A DNA stretch of 7,241 nucleotides from Ignavibacteria bacterium (GCA_030648225.1 JAUSIA010000222.1:1-7241); one strand, 5' to 3'; positions 1 through 6,354 are shown, counted from the stretch's first letter. The notes: a model not told the origin generated them from the sequence alone. Made by a program: numbers and translations.

Positions 1-812
1 ACTCTTGTTGTATATGCTTTTACAATTCCGATAACATCTGTTATTCTATTAGGAGGAATCCCGCTTCCTGTACAAGCTCCGCCAGAAACAGGATTTGAAG
101 AAGTTACAAAAGGATAAGTCCCGAAATCAACATCAAGCAAAGCACCCTGAGCACCTTCCAGGAGAATTGATTTTCCATCACTGATTGCCTTATTAAGAAA
201 TGAGGGAACATCCTTAATATATTTATCTATAGCTTTATCAAACTCAACATATTGCTTTATAATTTCTTCTACATCAAGTTCGGCATGATCATAAACTTTT
301 TTAAGCAGGTTATTTTTTTCTTCAAGATTTTTCCTGATCTTTTCTTCAAGAGATTTCCGGTTAAGCAGGTCAACTATCTTAATCCCTTTGCGTGCATATT
401 TATCAATATAACAGGGACCAATACCTCTGCCTGTTGTTCCAATTTTATTATTACCACTTTCACTAATTGAATCAAGCAGCTTATGGTAAGGCATTATCAA
501 ATGGGCATTCTGACTGATGAACAGCCTGCCATTAACTTTTATATTATGCTTCTCGAGAAGTTCAATTTCTTCAAGAAGAGCAGTCGGGTCAATTACAACA
601 CCATTGCCGATTACACATATAACTTTTTCTCTTATTATACCGGAAGGAATAAGATGTAGGATATATTGCTTATCTCCTATTACAACAGTATGACCTGCAT
701 TTGCACCGCCCTGGTACCTTGTAACTATTTCATACTTTTCACTTAAGAGATCAACAATTTTTCCTTTTCCTTCATCACCCCATTGGCTTCCTACAAGTAC
801 TGTTACTTTCAT
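1..812 (-). CDS. purA: Adenylosuccinate synthetase, N-terminal 270 residues (cut by left edge)
   Basis: Catalyses IMP + aspartate + GTP to adenylosuccinate, the first committed step from IMP to AMP, in the cytoplasm. The frame reads MKVTVLVGSQWGDEGKGK from an ATG at 810-812 and stays open to the window edge. Seen directly: the phosphate-binding loop GSQWGDEGKGK with the catalytic Asp at residue 13, GGANAGHT with the catalytic His at residue 41 (the same numbers as in the E. coli enzyme), the IMP-binding GTTGRGIGP at 125-133, and LLEGAQGALLDVDFGTYP with TSSNP around 220-243. About 155 residues are missing compared with the usual ~425-430, because the window ends. There is no convincing Shine-Dalgarno sequence before the ATG. 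A strong terminator for the upstream STAS gene lies 41 bp away, so purA either has its own promoter in the short stretch between or depends on read-through. Identity is very secure. Confidence 0.97.
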   Translation of the reverse strand, partial: MKVTVLVGSQWGDEGKGKIVDLLSEKYEIVTRYQGGANAGHTVVIGDKQYILHLIPSGIIREKVICVIGNGVVIDPTALLEEIELLEKHNIKVNGRLFISQNAHLIMPYHKLLDSISESGNNKIGTTGRGIGPCYIDKYARKGIKIVDLLNRKSLEEKIRKNLEEKNNLLKKVYDHAELDVEEIIKQYVEFDKAIDKYIKDVPSFLNKAISDGKSILLEGAQGALLDVDFGTYPFVTSSNPVSGGACTGSGIPPNRITDVIGIVKAYTTR

Positions 813-845
813 TGGATTTCTAAATTGGATATGTAAGTTGAAGAC

Positions 846-881
846 AAAATAAAAACTCCGGATTTCGTTAACCCGGAGTTT
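846..881 (-). terminator. Factor-independent terminator of the STAS gene
   Basis: A perfect 9-bp stem, AAACTCCGG (853-861) against CCGGAGTTT (873-881), encloses an 11-nt loop. Read on the minus strand, it is followed by a U-rich run (TTTTTATTTT including the last stem bases), which is the classic intrinsic-terminator layout. It begins 27 bp past the STAS stop codon and lies before purA, so it should separate the two transcripts. Confidence 0.85.
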
Positions 882-907
882 CTGTTAATAAGATTAAACA
901 TTAAACT

Positions 908-1249
908 CTATTTTGGAAAACTATTTACTGCTTCATCAACTGTATCGTAAAATTCAAAAATTGTTACAAGCTTAGTAATTACAAGCAGGCTCTCAATCTT
1001 TTCTGTTACCCGTGCAAGCTTTAAGCTGCCGTTAGCTTTTTTCATGGTTGTTAAACCACTGATGAGCATTCCCAAACCGGAGCTGTTCATGAATTTCACA
1101 TCACTTAAATCCACAACCACATTAGTTTTTCCCTCATCAACATATTTGTGCAGTAATTCATTAAATTCTTTAGTATCATCACCGCCCATCACATTTCCCT
1201 TTAATTCGATAACTACGGCACCGTATTTTTCTGAGCTTTTAATTTTCAT
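908..1249 (-). CDS. STAS-domain anti-anti-sigma factor (SpoIIAA/RsbV type)
   Basis: A 113-residue single-domain cytoplasmic protein, the usual size for the family. In known systems such proteins bind a serine-kinase anti-sigma factor, are inactivated by phosphorylation of one serine, and are reactivated by a PP2C-type phosphatase. Seen here: the family signature DLSDVKFMNSSGLGML at residues 47-62. Ser56 aligns with the phosphorylated Ser58 of B. subtilis SpoIIAA, and Asn55 replaces the common Asp before it. The start is fixed by an AAGGAG at 1255-1260, six bases before the ATG. No partner kinase or phosphatase is in the window, so the partner is elsewhere or beyond the edges. It diverges from an ECF sigma gene, but ECF factors are not normally controlled by partner switching, so a functional link is not shown. 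It is monocistronic, with a terminator directly downstream. Bacteroidetes/Chlorobi-group relatives may serve signalling roles other than sigma control. Confidence 0.92.
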   Translation of the reverse strand: MKIKSSEKYGAVVIELKGNVMGGDDTKEFNELLHKYVDEGKTNVVVDLSDVKFMNSSGLGMLISGLTTMKKANGSLKLARVTEKIESLLVITKLVTIFEFYDTVDEAVNSFPK

Positions 1250-1271
1250 GTTATCTCCTTGAAATTTCTTA

Positions 1272-1299
1272 TTTAATTTAGTTAGATAGCTAAATTAAA
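1272..1299. repeat. 10-bp inverted repeat over the STAS promoter (possible operator)
   Basis: TTTAATTTAG (1272-1281) and CTAAATTAAA (1290-1299) are perfect inverted copies separated by 8 bases. The element covers the -10 box, the spacer and the edge of the -35 box of the candidate STAS promoter. That is where a dimeric repressor would act. It has only one G-C pair per arm, so a stable RNA hairpin is less likely than a DNA-binding site. Confidence 0.6.
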
Positions 1300-1303
1300 G
1301 CAA
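1275..1303 (-). promoter_or_regulatory. Candidate housekeeping promoter of the STAS gene
   Basis: On the minus strand TTGCTT (1298-1303) is followed, after exactly 17 bases, by TAAATT (1275-1280). Transcription would start near 1268 and give an approximately 18-nt leader that contains the Shine-Dalgarno sequence at 1255-1260. Spacing and leader length fit well, but the -10 element is imperfect in very AT-rich DNA. Inference from motif geometry only. Confidence 0.4.
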
Positions 1304-1348
1304 GTATAGGTGTTAAGCTCTTGATAAATATTTAATCAGAAAAAGTTC

Positions 1349-1439
1349 TTAACTCGTAATCTTACTCGTATTCATAATCGATTTCATCCCCAACCAGGCG
1401 GGATTACGATTATGATTAAGATTACGAAAAATGAGTTAA
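1349..1439. repeat. Inverted array of GATTAN hexamers (REP/MITE-like intergenic element)
   Basis: The right arm (1402-1425) is four head-to-tail hexamers: GATTAC, GATTAT, GATTAA, GATTAC. The left arm (1356-1379) is four hexamers in the same register on the opposite strand, reading GATTAT, GAATAC, GAGTAA, GATTAC when complemented. The two 24-base arms pair at 20 of 24 positions around a 22-base apex that contains CCAACCAGGCGG. Outside them, TTAACTC (1349-1355) and GAGTTAA (1433-1439) form a further 7-bp inverted pair, with the right copy displaced by seven extra bases. The element ends about 25 bp before the ECF promoter. Its function is unknown: it could be a dispersed repeat, a multi-site operator or a cruciform. 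Confidence 0.75.
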
Positions 1440-1462
1440 TAAATAATAAAAAATTATTTTAC

Positions 1463-1487
1463 GGAACAATAATAATCAAAGTACGTC
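1463..1487 (+). promoter_or_regulatory. ECF-type promoter, likely autoregulatory
   Basis: GGAAC (1463-1467), then 16 bases, then CGTC (1484-1487). This matches the general ECF promoter pattern of an AAC-containing -35 element and a CGT-containing -10 element, and ECF operons are commonly transcribed by their own product. Transcription would begin about 6-8 bases after CGTC, that is at or beside the GTG start codon at 1494, which implies a leaderless message. Not experimentally supported. Confidence 0.6.
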
Positions 1488-1493
1488 TAAAAA

Positions 1494-2084
1494 GTGGATT
1501 CAGAAAGTAAAAAAGAAGTGCTGCAGTCTCAACCAAGAATACTTGAAATAAACGATGATTTTTCTTTGATAAAAAGATTTATTGAAGGCGATGAATCAAC
1601 ATTTAAAACATTGGTACACCGCCATAAAGAAAAAGTGCGTAATATTATTTATTTAACAGTTAGCAGAACTGAATTTGTTGATGATATTGCCCAGGAAGTT
1701 TTTATTACTCTTTATAAGAACCTTAAACATTTCAGGTTTGAATCACAGTTTACAACATGGCTTTACAGGATTACAGTTAATAAGTGTAAAGATCATTTAA
1801 GGAAAATGAGGATCAGAAGTGTGTTTGTTCCTGTTAAAGAAACTGAAGGCTATAATCATATAAATGATAACATTGATGTTTCTGAAATTGTACACAAATC
1901 AATTAATAAGCTTCCCGAAAAATTGCGGACACCATTATTGCTAAAAGATATTGAAGGTTTCAGTTACCAGGAAATTGCCGATACAATTCAATGTGAAGTT
2001 GGCACTGTTAAATCAAGAATATTCAGAGCACGTGAAGGACTTAGAAATTTGCTAAAACCATATGAGGAAGATTTAAGGGATTGA
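1494..2084 (+). CDS. ECF-family RNA polymerase sigma factor
   Basis: A 196-residue extracytoplasmic-function sigma factor with only regions 2 and 4, as is normal for the family. Region 2 spans about residues 24-105: DDIAQEVFITLYKNL at 63-77 is the core-binding and -10 recognition helix area, and FTTWLYRITVNKCKDHLRK follows at 86-104. Region 4 spans about 134-190: LPEKLRTPLLLKDIEG, SYQEIADTI, and the -35 recognition helix GTVKSRIFRAR at 170-180. The start is GTG. An in-frame TAA lies at 1488-1490, so the frame cannot extend upstream, and no in-frame ATG occurs before region 2 is nearly complete. No Shine-Dalgarno sequence precedes it; an ECF promoter ends seven bases upstream, so translation is probably leaderless. 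An alternative start at GTG 1518 is possible. Its stop lies 8 bp before the anti-sigma ATG, which indicates a coupled two-gene operon. The ECF subgroup was not determined. Confidence 0.95.
   Translation: MDSESKKEVLQSQPRILEINDDFSLIKRFIEGDESTFKTLVHRHKEKVRNIIYLTVSRTEFVDDIAQEVFITLYKNLKHFRFESQFTTWLYRITVNKCKDHLRKMRIRSVFVPVKETEGYNHINDNIDVSEIVHKSINKLPEKLRTPLLLKDIEGFSYQEIADTIQCEVGTVKSRIFRAREGLRNLLKPYEEDLRD
2074..2080 (+). promoter_or_regulatory. Ribosome binding site deciding the anti-sigma start
   Basis: TAAGGGA lies inside the last codons of the sigma gene, nine bases before the ATG at 2090. It favours that ATG over the in-frame TTG at 2081, which would overlap the sigma stop codon and be too close to the site. 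It suggests translational coupling of the pair. Confidence 0.55.
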
Positions 2085-2089
2085 AAATT

Positions 2090-3682
2090 ATGAATAAACA
2101 TATAGAGCTTTTGTCTTCATACCTTGATGGTGAACTATCACCTGAAGAAGTAAAACAGCTTGAGGAAAAATTAAGCTATACACCTGAGCTTAGAGATAAG
2201 CTTGCTGAATTAAAAAGAGTAAAAGAGTTAACAAAATCTTCAATCAAAAAAATTCCTGAAGCACCTTACTTTGAAACGAGACTTTTTTCTTATCTTCAAG
2301 AAAAGCCTTACAGAAATAAGATTAAAAAATGGTCACCTGTAATTGGTGTTGCTGTTTTAACAGTTGCTCTAATGCTGCTTTTAAAATTTAATCCTGATTT
2401 TCTTGAGAATATTTTTGAAGAACAGAAATCTAACCTTGCCGGTTTTTATAAAGAAAATCTTAAGCCGTTTCTTTTTGCGGCGGATCTTTCAAATGAAGAT
2501 ATATTTAATTTTGCTTTCTACAATCAGCTCCCTTTGGATAATACAAAAACACAATATATCCAGGTTGGCTCAGATCCCTCAGGTGATGAGTATTTTGAAA
2601 TAAGCACAGCCGGTTTAATGATTGAAGAGGGGAACTTTAAAAAGTTTATGGAAACCCTTGCTCTTAATGCTGATCAGGAGCAGCAGTTTGATTCTATTAT
2701 GGGTTCATATGCCGAAGCTCTTCAGTCTCAAATACTGGTAAATGATAAGAACACCGTTGCAATAAGTCCGAATTTATGGAATTATCAGAAAGCAATAGTT
2801 GCAGATATTCTTGCTTTTGCTAAAGCCAGCAGTGAAGAAGTTGCAGATATGATGCCCGTTCTTTTCAAAGTCCAATCTTCTGTTGTAAAACAAGTAGTCC
2901 ATTCTGTTAAAACAAATAAAGATAATGAGTATATCTTCTTTACACCGGATTCTCTGTTTATAGACACATTTGAATTCGATGCTGATGAATTCAAGAAGGA
3001 GATGGAGATTGCAAAAAGAGAAATGCAAAAAAGTTTTCAGGAGATGGAGAGAAACCAGGAAGAAATGGAGGAATTAAATCTTGTAAGACTAAAACTTGAC
3101 AGCTCTCTGATTAATCTTAAAAGAGTGCCTCGTGTTAATAAGAACTTTGATATCTATATTGATTCGAATGTATGCAGAGTACATATTGATAAAATTGAAA
3201 TCCCTGATATTGAGTTACCTGATATGGATAGTCTGGAAGCTATCATTAATGAAGCAACAAAACAATTTAAGTCATTTACTTTTACAGTTCCAAAGTTTGA
3301 CCTGTCTGACGGCAAGGCAGGTAAGAAATTTCATAAGTATGATTATAAAATAGAAATGGATGACTCAATTAAATCATTTAAATTTGATCTGCACATTCCG
3401 GATGTTGAGATACCTGATGTTGATTCTATTCTCAGGAATGAAATGGAGCACTTAGAAAATTTTAACTGGAACCAACCTTTAATGAATGATTCATTGATGG
3501 AATGGTTTAATTTTTTCAGAAGTGATGATAGTACATATTCCGACAATCCAATGCACTTTGAATTCAGGATGAAGGAGTTTGAAGAAGAGATGGAAAAGTT
3601 CAGGGAAGAAATGGAAAAACTGAAAAGAGAATTAAGGAAGGATTCAGTTTATGTAAAACCAAAAAAGCCTGTTGAAATTTGA
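2090..3682 (+). CDS. Membrane-anchored anti-sigma factor with large periplasmic domain
   Basis: Likely cognate regulator of the preceding ECF sigma factor, holding it at the inner membrane. It has 530 residues from ATG 2090. Residues 1-47 (MNKHIELLSSYLDGELSPEE...) resemble the anti-sigma/zf-HC2 helical fold. However, the usual Cys-x-x-Cys position reads YTPELRDKL and the domain contains no cysteine, so it cannot bind zinc in the usual way. A single membrane helix follows at about 81-100 (SPVIGVAVLTVALMLLL, with basic residues before it), placing about 430 residues in the periplasm. That part has no family I recognise. It contains a helical stretch near 180-270, charged Glu/Met/Lys coiled-coil segments at about 297-335 and 490-517, and a duplicated motif, IPDIELPDMDSL at 371-382 and IPDVEIPDVDSI at 436-447. 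The sole cysteine is Cys362. The anti-sigma role rests on gene order plus the N-terminus; the sensory role of the periplasmic part is inference. Confidence 0.82.
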   Translation: MNKHIELLSSYLDGELSPEEVKQLEEKLSYTPELRDKLAELKRVKELTKSSIKKIPEAPYFETRLFSYLQEKPYRNKIKKWSPVIGVAVLTVALMLLLKFNPDFLENIFEEQKSNLAGFYKENLKPFLFAADLSNEDIFNFAFYNQLPLDNTKTQYIQVGSDPSGDEYFEISTAGLMIEEGNFKKFMETLALNADQEQQFDSIMGSYAEALQSQILVNDKNTVAISPNLWNYQKAIVADILAFAKASSEEVADMMPVLFKVQSSVVKQVVHSVKTNKDNEYIFFTPDSLFIDTFEFDADEFKKEMEIAKREMQKSFQEMERNQEEMEELNLVRLKLDSSLINLKRVPRVNKNFDIYIDSNVCRVHIDKIEIPDIELPDMDSLEAIINEATKQFKSFTFTVPKFDLSDGKAGKKFHKYDYKIEMDDSIKSFKFDLHIPDVEIPDVDSILRNEMEHLENFNWNQPLMNDSLMEWFNFFRSDDSTYSDNPMHFEFRMKEFEEEMEKFREEMEKLKRELRKDSVYVKPKKPVEI

Positions 3683-3815
3683 TGAAGGAAGCATATTCTT
3701 AGACTAAAGCGTATTCAAATGGGGTAGAACAAAATCCTTTCGATATATTCCAATATGTTCTAAATGACCGAATTAATTAAGCTTACCATTGCTCTATCTA
3801 AATAAGTCTTTCAGA

Positions 3816-4733
3816 TTAAGGCTTGCATGCTGGGAGCGTATCCTCACCAGAATTATTTGTAAGTCGGATCAATCCACTACCATCAAGCATTATTGAGTAG
3901 ATTTCCGACTGTCCATCACGATCACTATCGAAGATCAGTTTAGAACAGTCCTTTGTAATGCACGAGTAAAACTCTTCCGCAGGATGATTAGTAATATTTC
4001 TCAGGTTCGTACCGTCAAAACCCATCACCCAAATATCAAGATTACCCGAGCGCTCGCTAACAAACGATATTAGCATGCAAATCATAGAAGAACTGCCTGG
4101 TGCGCAGTTGAAAGTAGTATCATTAGTTAAATTAACCTGGCTGCTGCCATCTGCATCCATTACCCAAACATTTCCAGATCCTGATCTATCGGAGAAGAAA
4201 AATATTTTCAAGCCATCAGGTGACCACACCGGCTCGTTGTCAGTTGCCGGATTATTTGTAAGCTGGACCTCATTTGTACCATCAGCATTGATAACATAAA
4301 TGTTCCGCTGATTGTTTCGGTTGGAACTGTATGCAATTTTACTTTCATCCGGCGACCAACTTGGGAATCTTACAGACCCAGGATCATTTGTTAATTGTGT
4401 AACCTCAGAACCATCTACATTCATAACAAATATTTCGCTTTTTCCTGTTCGTGTAGAGACAAAAACAATTTTAGAACCATCAGGAGACCAGGAGGGATCA
4501 CTATCTGTCGCAGGGTTGTTGGTAATATTGATCTGATTAGTTCCGTCTGGAGTCATTAGCCATATATCTTGCTGTCCGCTGCGATCACTTCGGAAAGCGA
4601 TTAAGTCACCGCTAAAATCAAACTGTATTTCATTACCGGATTCATTTGAATTATCTTCGCTGCAGGCTCCAAAGTATATAGAGGCGGAGATTGCAGTGAG
4701 GAACAGTATAGCATTTTTCTTTATGCTTTTCAT
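3816..4733 (-). CDS. PD40/TolB-like beta-propeller lipoprotein
   Basis: A 305-residue exported protein. The N-terminus is a lipoprotein signal (MKSIKKNAILFLTAISASIY) ending in FGAC, so Cys24 is the likely lipidation site; Phe at -3 is unusual for a lipobox. The mature part is about six PD40 (WD40-like) repeats of about 43 residues, starting near 39, 81, 125, 169, 211 and 257. Each typically runs WSPDGxKIxF, SxRxGxxxIxVM, DGxxxxxLTN. This is the repeat found in the TolB propeller, but the TolB N-terminal domain is absent, so it is not TolB itself. Blades 5 and 6 are divergent: the WSPDG turn is replaced by Cys-containing sequence (C210, C219, C258, C263, and C303 at the end), which suggests disulfides. 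An AAAGGAGGA at 4738-4746 fixes the start. It may be a surface-exposed binding or scaffold protein; the ligand is unknown. Confidence 0.88.
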   Translation of the reverse strand: MKSIKKNAILFLTAISASIYFGACSEDNSNESGNEIQFDFSGDLIAFRSDRSGQQDIWLMTPDGTNQINITNNPATDSDPSWSPDGSKIVFVSTRTGKSEIFVMNVDGSEVTQLTNDPGSVRFPSWSPDESKIAYSSNRNNQRNIYVINADGTNEVQLTNNPATDNEPVWSPDGLKIFFFSDRSGSGNVWVMDADGSSQVNLTNDTTFNCAPGSSSMICMLISFVSERSGNLDIWVMGFDGTNLRNITNHPAEEFYSCITKDCSKLIFDSDRDGQSEIYSIMLDGSGLIRLTNNSGEDTLPACKP

Positions 4734-4846
4734 AATGTCCTCCTTTATAATATTTCTAATTCTTTACATATGAGAATCATTTTTTTTGTTTATTAAAATC
4801 GCCAGCATAAACACCAGCCCAAATGGAGATGGCTTTTGAATAAAAT

Positions 4847-6118
4847 TCATTTGATTAAAATAAATTTTTTAGTTGAAATGAAGTCACCTGTCTGCCCGCC
4901 AATAGGTGTGGATTTAAGTTGATAAAAGTAAACTCCGCTCGTTAATTCACTTCCATCAAATTCAACTTTATATTCTCCTGCAGGTTTTCCTTCATTAACT
5001 AATGTTGCAATCTCTTTTCCCAAAACATCATAAATCCTCAAGGTTACTAATCCAAAATCTGCAATCTGAAATTCGAAATTAGTTGTTGGATTAAATGGGT
5101 TTGGATAATTTTGTTTCAGGGTATATTCGGAACGAAATCCATCGGAATTTGATTCCACATCTGTAATCTCAGAAAGTGCTCTTCTCCAAGCACCGCCTCC
5201 TGCTGCTCCTGCAAAAAGATAAGTATCTGAAATACCTAAAGAGAGAATAAATAAGTTGGTCAAACCGTCATTCACTTCATTCCAGCTTGTACCGTTATCC
5301 GTGGATAAAAATACACCTCCGGCTGTTCCGGCAAATATATTGGAACCGTGGGCAACTAAAGAATTTATTTTAGTACTAGATGATAAACCATTATTTGCTT
5401 CTGTCCAATTAGCCCCATTATCTGCAGACATATACATTACATTGTTGCTTGTACCTGCGCCTGTACCTGCAAAGATATTAGATCCGGAAACTGTCAGACA
5501 ATTTATAACTGCAGAGCCGGGAAGACCTGTATTACTTTCCTTCCAGTTTGCACCGTTGTCGGATGAAATAAATATACCGCCACCAAAAGTACCGGCAAAA
5601 ACGTTTGTTCCTAAAACTGCTAATGAACGAATTAATTTTGTTGTTAATCCATTATTGACGATGGACCAATTACTGCCATTATTTGTGGTTAAGTAGATTC
5701 CTTCGACATCTGTTCCTGCAAATATGTTGTTATCAGAAATGGTAAAAGCCCAAACTACAGTGGTATCCAGTCCGTTAGAATTTGCATCCGACCAGCTTGT
5801 AGCATTATTTGTAGAAATAAAAACGCCGTCCTCATATGTGCCTGCAAAAATATTGGTACCTGATACTACAACCGAAGGAATAAAGTTATTGGTTAGTCCG
5901 GTATTTGATACTGTAAAATTTTCTCCTGCGTCTGTAGAAAGATAAACACCATCATTATTAGTACCGGCAAAAACATTTGTTCCGGATGCAGCAATTGAGA
6001 AAACACTTCTAAAACTTAAATTACCATTTGACTTCTCCCATTGTGCCTTAGCAATATTAAATAGAAGAAAAAACATAATGCAAACGGAAATAATGAAAAA
6101 TGTTTTAGGCTTCCTCAT
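4847..6118 (-). CDS. Secreted Asp-box (BNR-like) propeller protein with T9SS sorting domain
   Basis: A 423-residue protein exported by Sec and then carried across the outer membrane by the type IX system. A signal peptide covers residues 1-25 (hydrophobic run 7-21, probable cleavage after AKA). Residues 35-312 hold seven similar units of about 40 residues built as SGTNIFAGT, GGVFLSTDNGxxW, N-GL. FAGT/FAGA recurs at 50, 91, 133, 174, 216, 262 and 302, and six Asp-box turns (S/T-x-D/N-x-G/A-x-x-W/F) follow. The seventh unit ends early at AWRRAL, as is common for such propellers. The C-terminal ~85 residues are a type A sorting domain: NYPNPFNPTT at 337-346, VTLRIYDVLGKEI, LVNEGKPAGEYKVEFDG, LTSGVYFYQL, and the final KKFILIK. 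A Shine-Dalgarno GAGGTAA (6123-6129) supports the start. It resembles photosystem-stability/sialidase-like propellers but shows no catalytic set, so enzymatic activity is not claimed. Confidence 0.92.
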   Translation of the reverse strand: MRKPKTFFIISVCIMFFLLFNIAKAQWEKSNGNLSFRSVFSIAASGTNVFAGTNNDGVYLSTDAGENFTVSNTGLTNNFIPSVVVSGTNIFAGTYEDGVFISTNNATSWSDANSNGLDTTVVWAFTISDNNIFAGTDVEGIYLTTNNGSNWSIVNNGLTTKLIRSLAVLGTNVFAGTFGGGIFISSDNGANWKESNTGLPGSAVINCLTVSGSNIFAGTGAGTSNNVMYMSADNGANWTEANNGLSSSTKINSLVAHGSNIFAGTAGGVFLSTDNGTSWNEVNDGLTNLFILSLGISDTYLFAGAAGGGAWRRALSEITDVESNSDGFRSEYTLKQNYPNPFNPTTNFEFQIADFGLVTLRIYDVLGKEIATLVNEGKPAGEYKVEFDGSELTSGVYFYQLKSTPIGGQTGDFISTKKFILIK

Positions 6119-6144
6119 AGTGTTACCTCATTTTGTTTATTAAA

Positions 6145-6173
6145 TATATATTTAAGTGTCAGAGTATATTCAA
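6145..6173 (-). promoter_or_regulatory. Candidate promoter of the Asp-box propeller gene
   Basis: On the minus strand TTGAAT (6168-6173), a 17-base spacer and TATATA (6145-6150) give a sigma70-like promoter. Transcription would start near 6138, with an approximately 19-nt leader carrying the ribosome binding site at 6123-6129. The geometry matches the candidate STAS promoter. The AT-rich background makes chance matches likely. Confidence 0.4.
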
Positions 6174-6322
6174 TAATTATGAACTATCGTTAAGGGCTTC
6201 CCAATAACCATTCAATAGTACAGACAATTTTCTTTGATTATCGGTGTTCGTTTCTCATTCTCGTCCCCATTTTGAACTAAAATAAAACGGGTTCTTATGG
6301 TTTGTGAAAATGAATCTCCAAT

Positions 6323-6354
6323 ATGAATTTTTATAATATTAAATAAAAATTCAT
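6323..6354. repeat. Perfect 12-bp inverted repeat
   Basis: ATGAATTTTTAT (6323-6334) and ATAAAAATTCAT (6343-6354) flank an 8-base spacer. It has one G-C pair per arm and no distinct U-tract, so it makes a poor terminator. It lies about 150 bp upstream of the propeller gene's candidate promoter and about 150 bp past the end of the small ORF. A protein-binding site or the remnant of a mobile element end are both possible. Confidence 0.6.

Noticed and set aside
252..470. A 72-codon plus-strand frame within purA
   Set aside because: It is Phe/Ile-rich antisense translation of an unambiguous purA reading frame.
1402..1425. GATTAN tandem hexamers as a CRISPR array or simple microsatellite
   Set aside because: There are no spacers and units are only 6 bases, so it is not CRISPR. 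The opposite arm in inverted register makes it more structured than a microsatellite.
2081..2083. TTG as the start of the anti-sigma gene
   Set aside because: It overlaps the sigma stop codon and abuts the ribosome binding site; the ATG nine bases on has correct spacing.
3725..3762. TAGAACA/TGTTCTA inverted pair between the convergent anti-sigma and PD40 genes, considered as a bidirectional terminator
   Set aside because: Only 7 bp with a 24-base loop, low GC and no U-tract on either side; too weak to call.
4075..4536. Two plus-strand open frames of 74 codons antisense to the PD40 gene
   Set aside because: Their similarity to each other reflects the PD40 repeat on the other strand; no independent coding evidence.
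4771..4785. TGAGAATCATT resembling half of a Fur box upstream of the PD40 lipoprotein gene
   Set aside because: Only the left half matches the 7-1-7 Fur pattern; the right side is a plain T-run in AT-rich DNA, and neither gene content nor a second site suggests iron control.
4795..4840. Possible hairpin (AAAAGCCA against TGGC..TTTT, minus strand) downstream of the Asp-box gene as its terminator
   Set aside because: The stem is interrupted and the loop is long; it may act weakly but the fold is not convincing by eye.
5256..5696. A 146-codon open frame on the plus strand inside the Asp-box propeller gene
   Set aside because: It is antisense to a repetitive, clearly coding gene, and its repeated Pro/Val-rich product simply mirrors the propeller repeats. 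It has no ribosome binding site or known fold.
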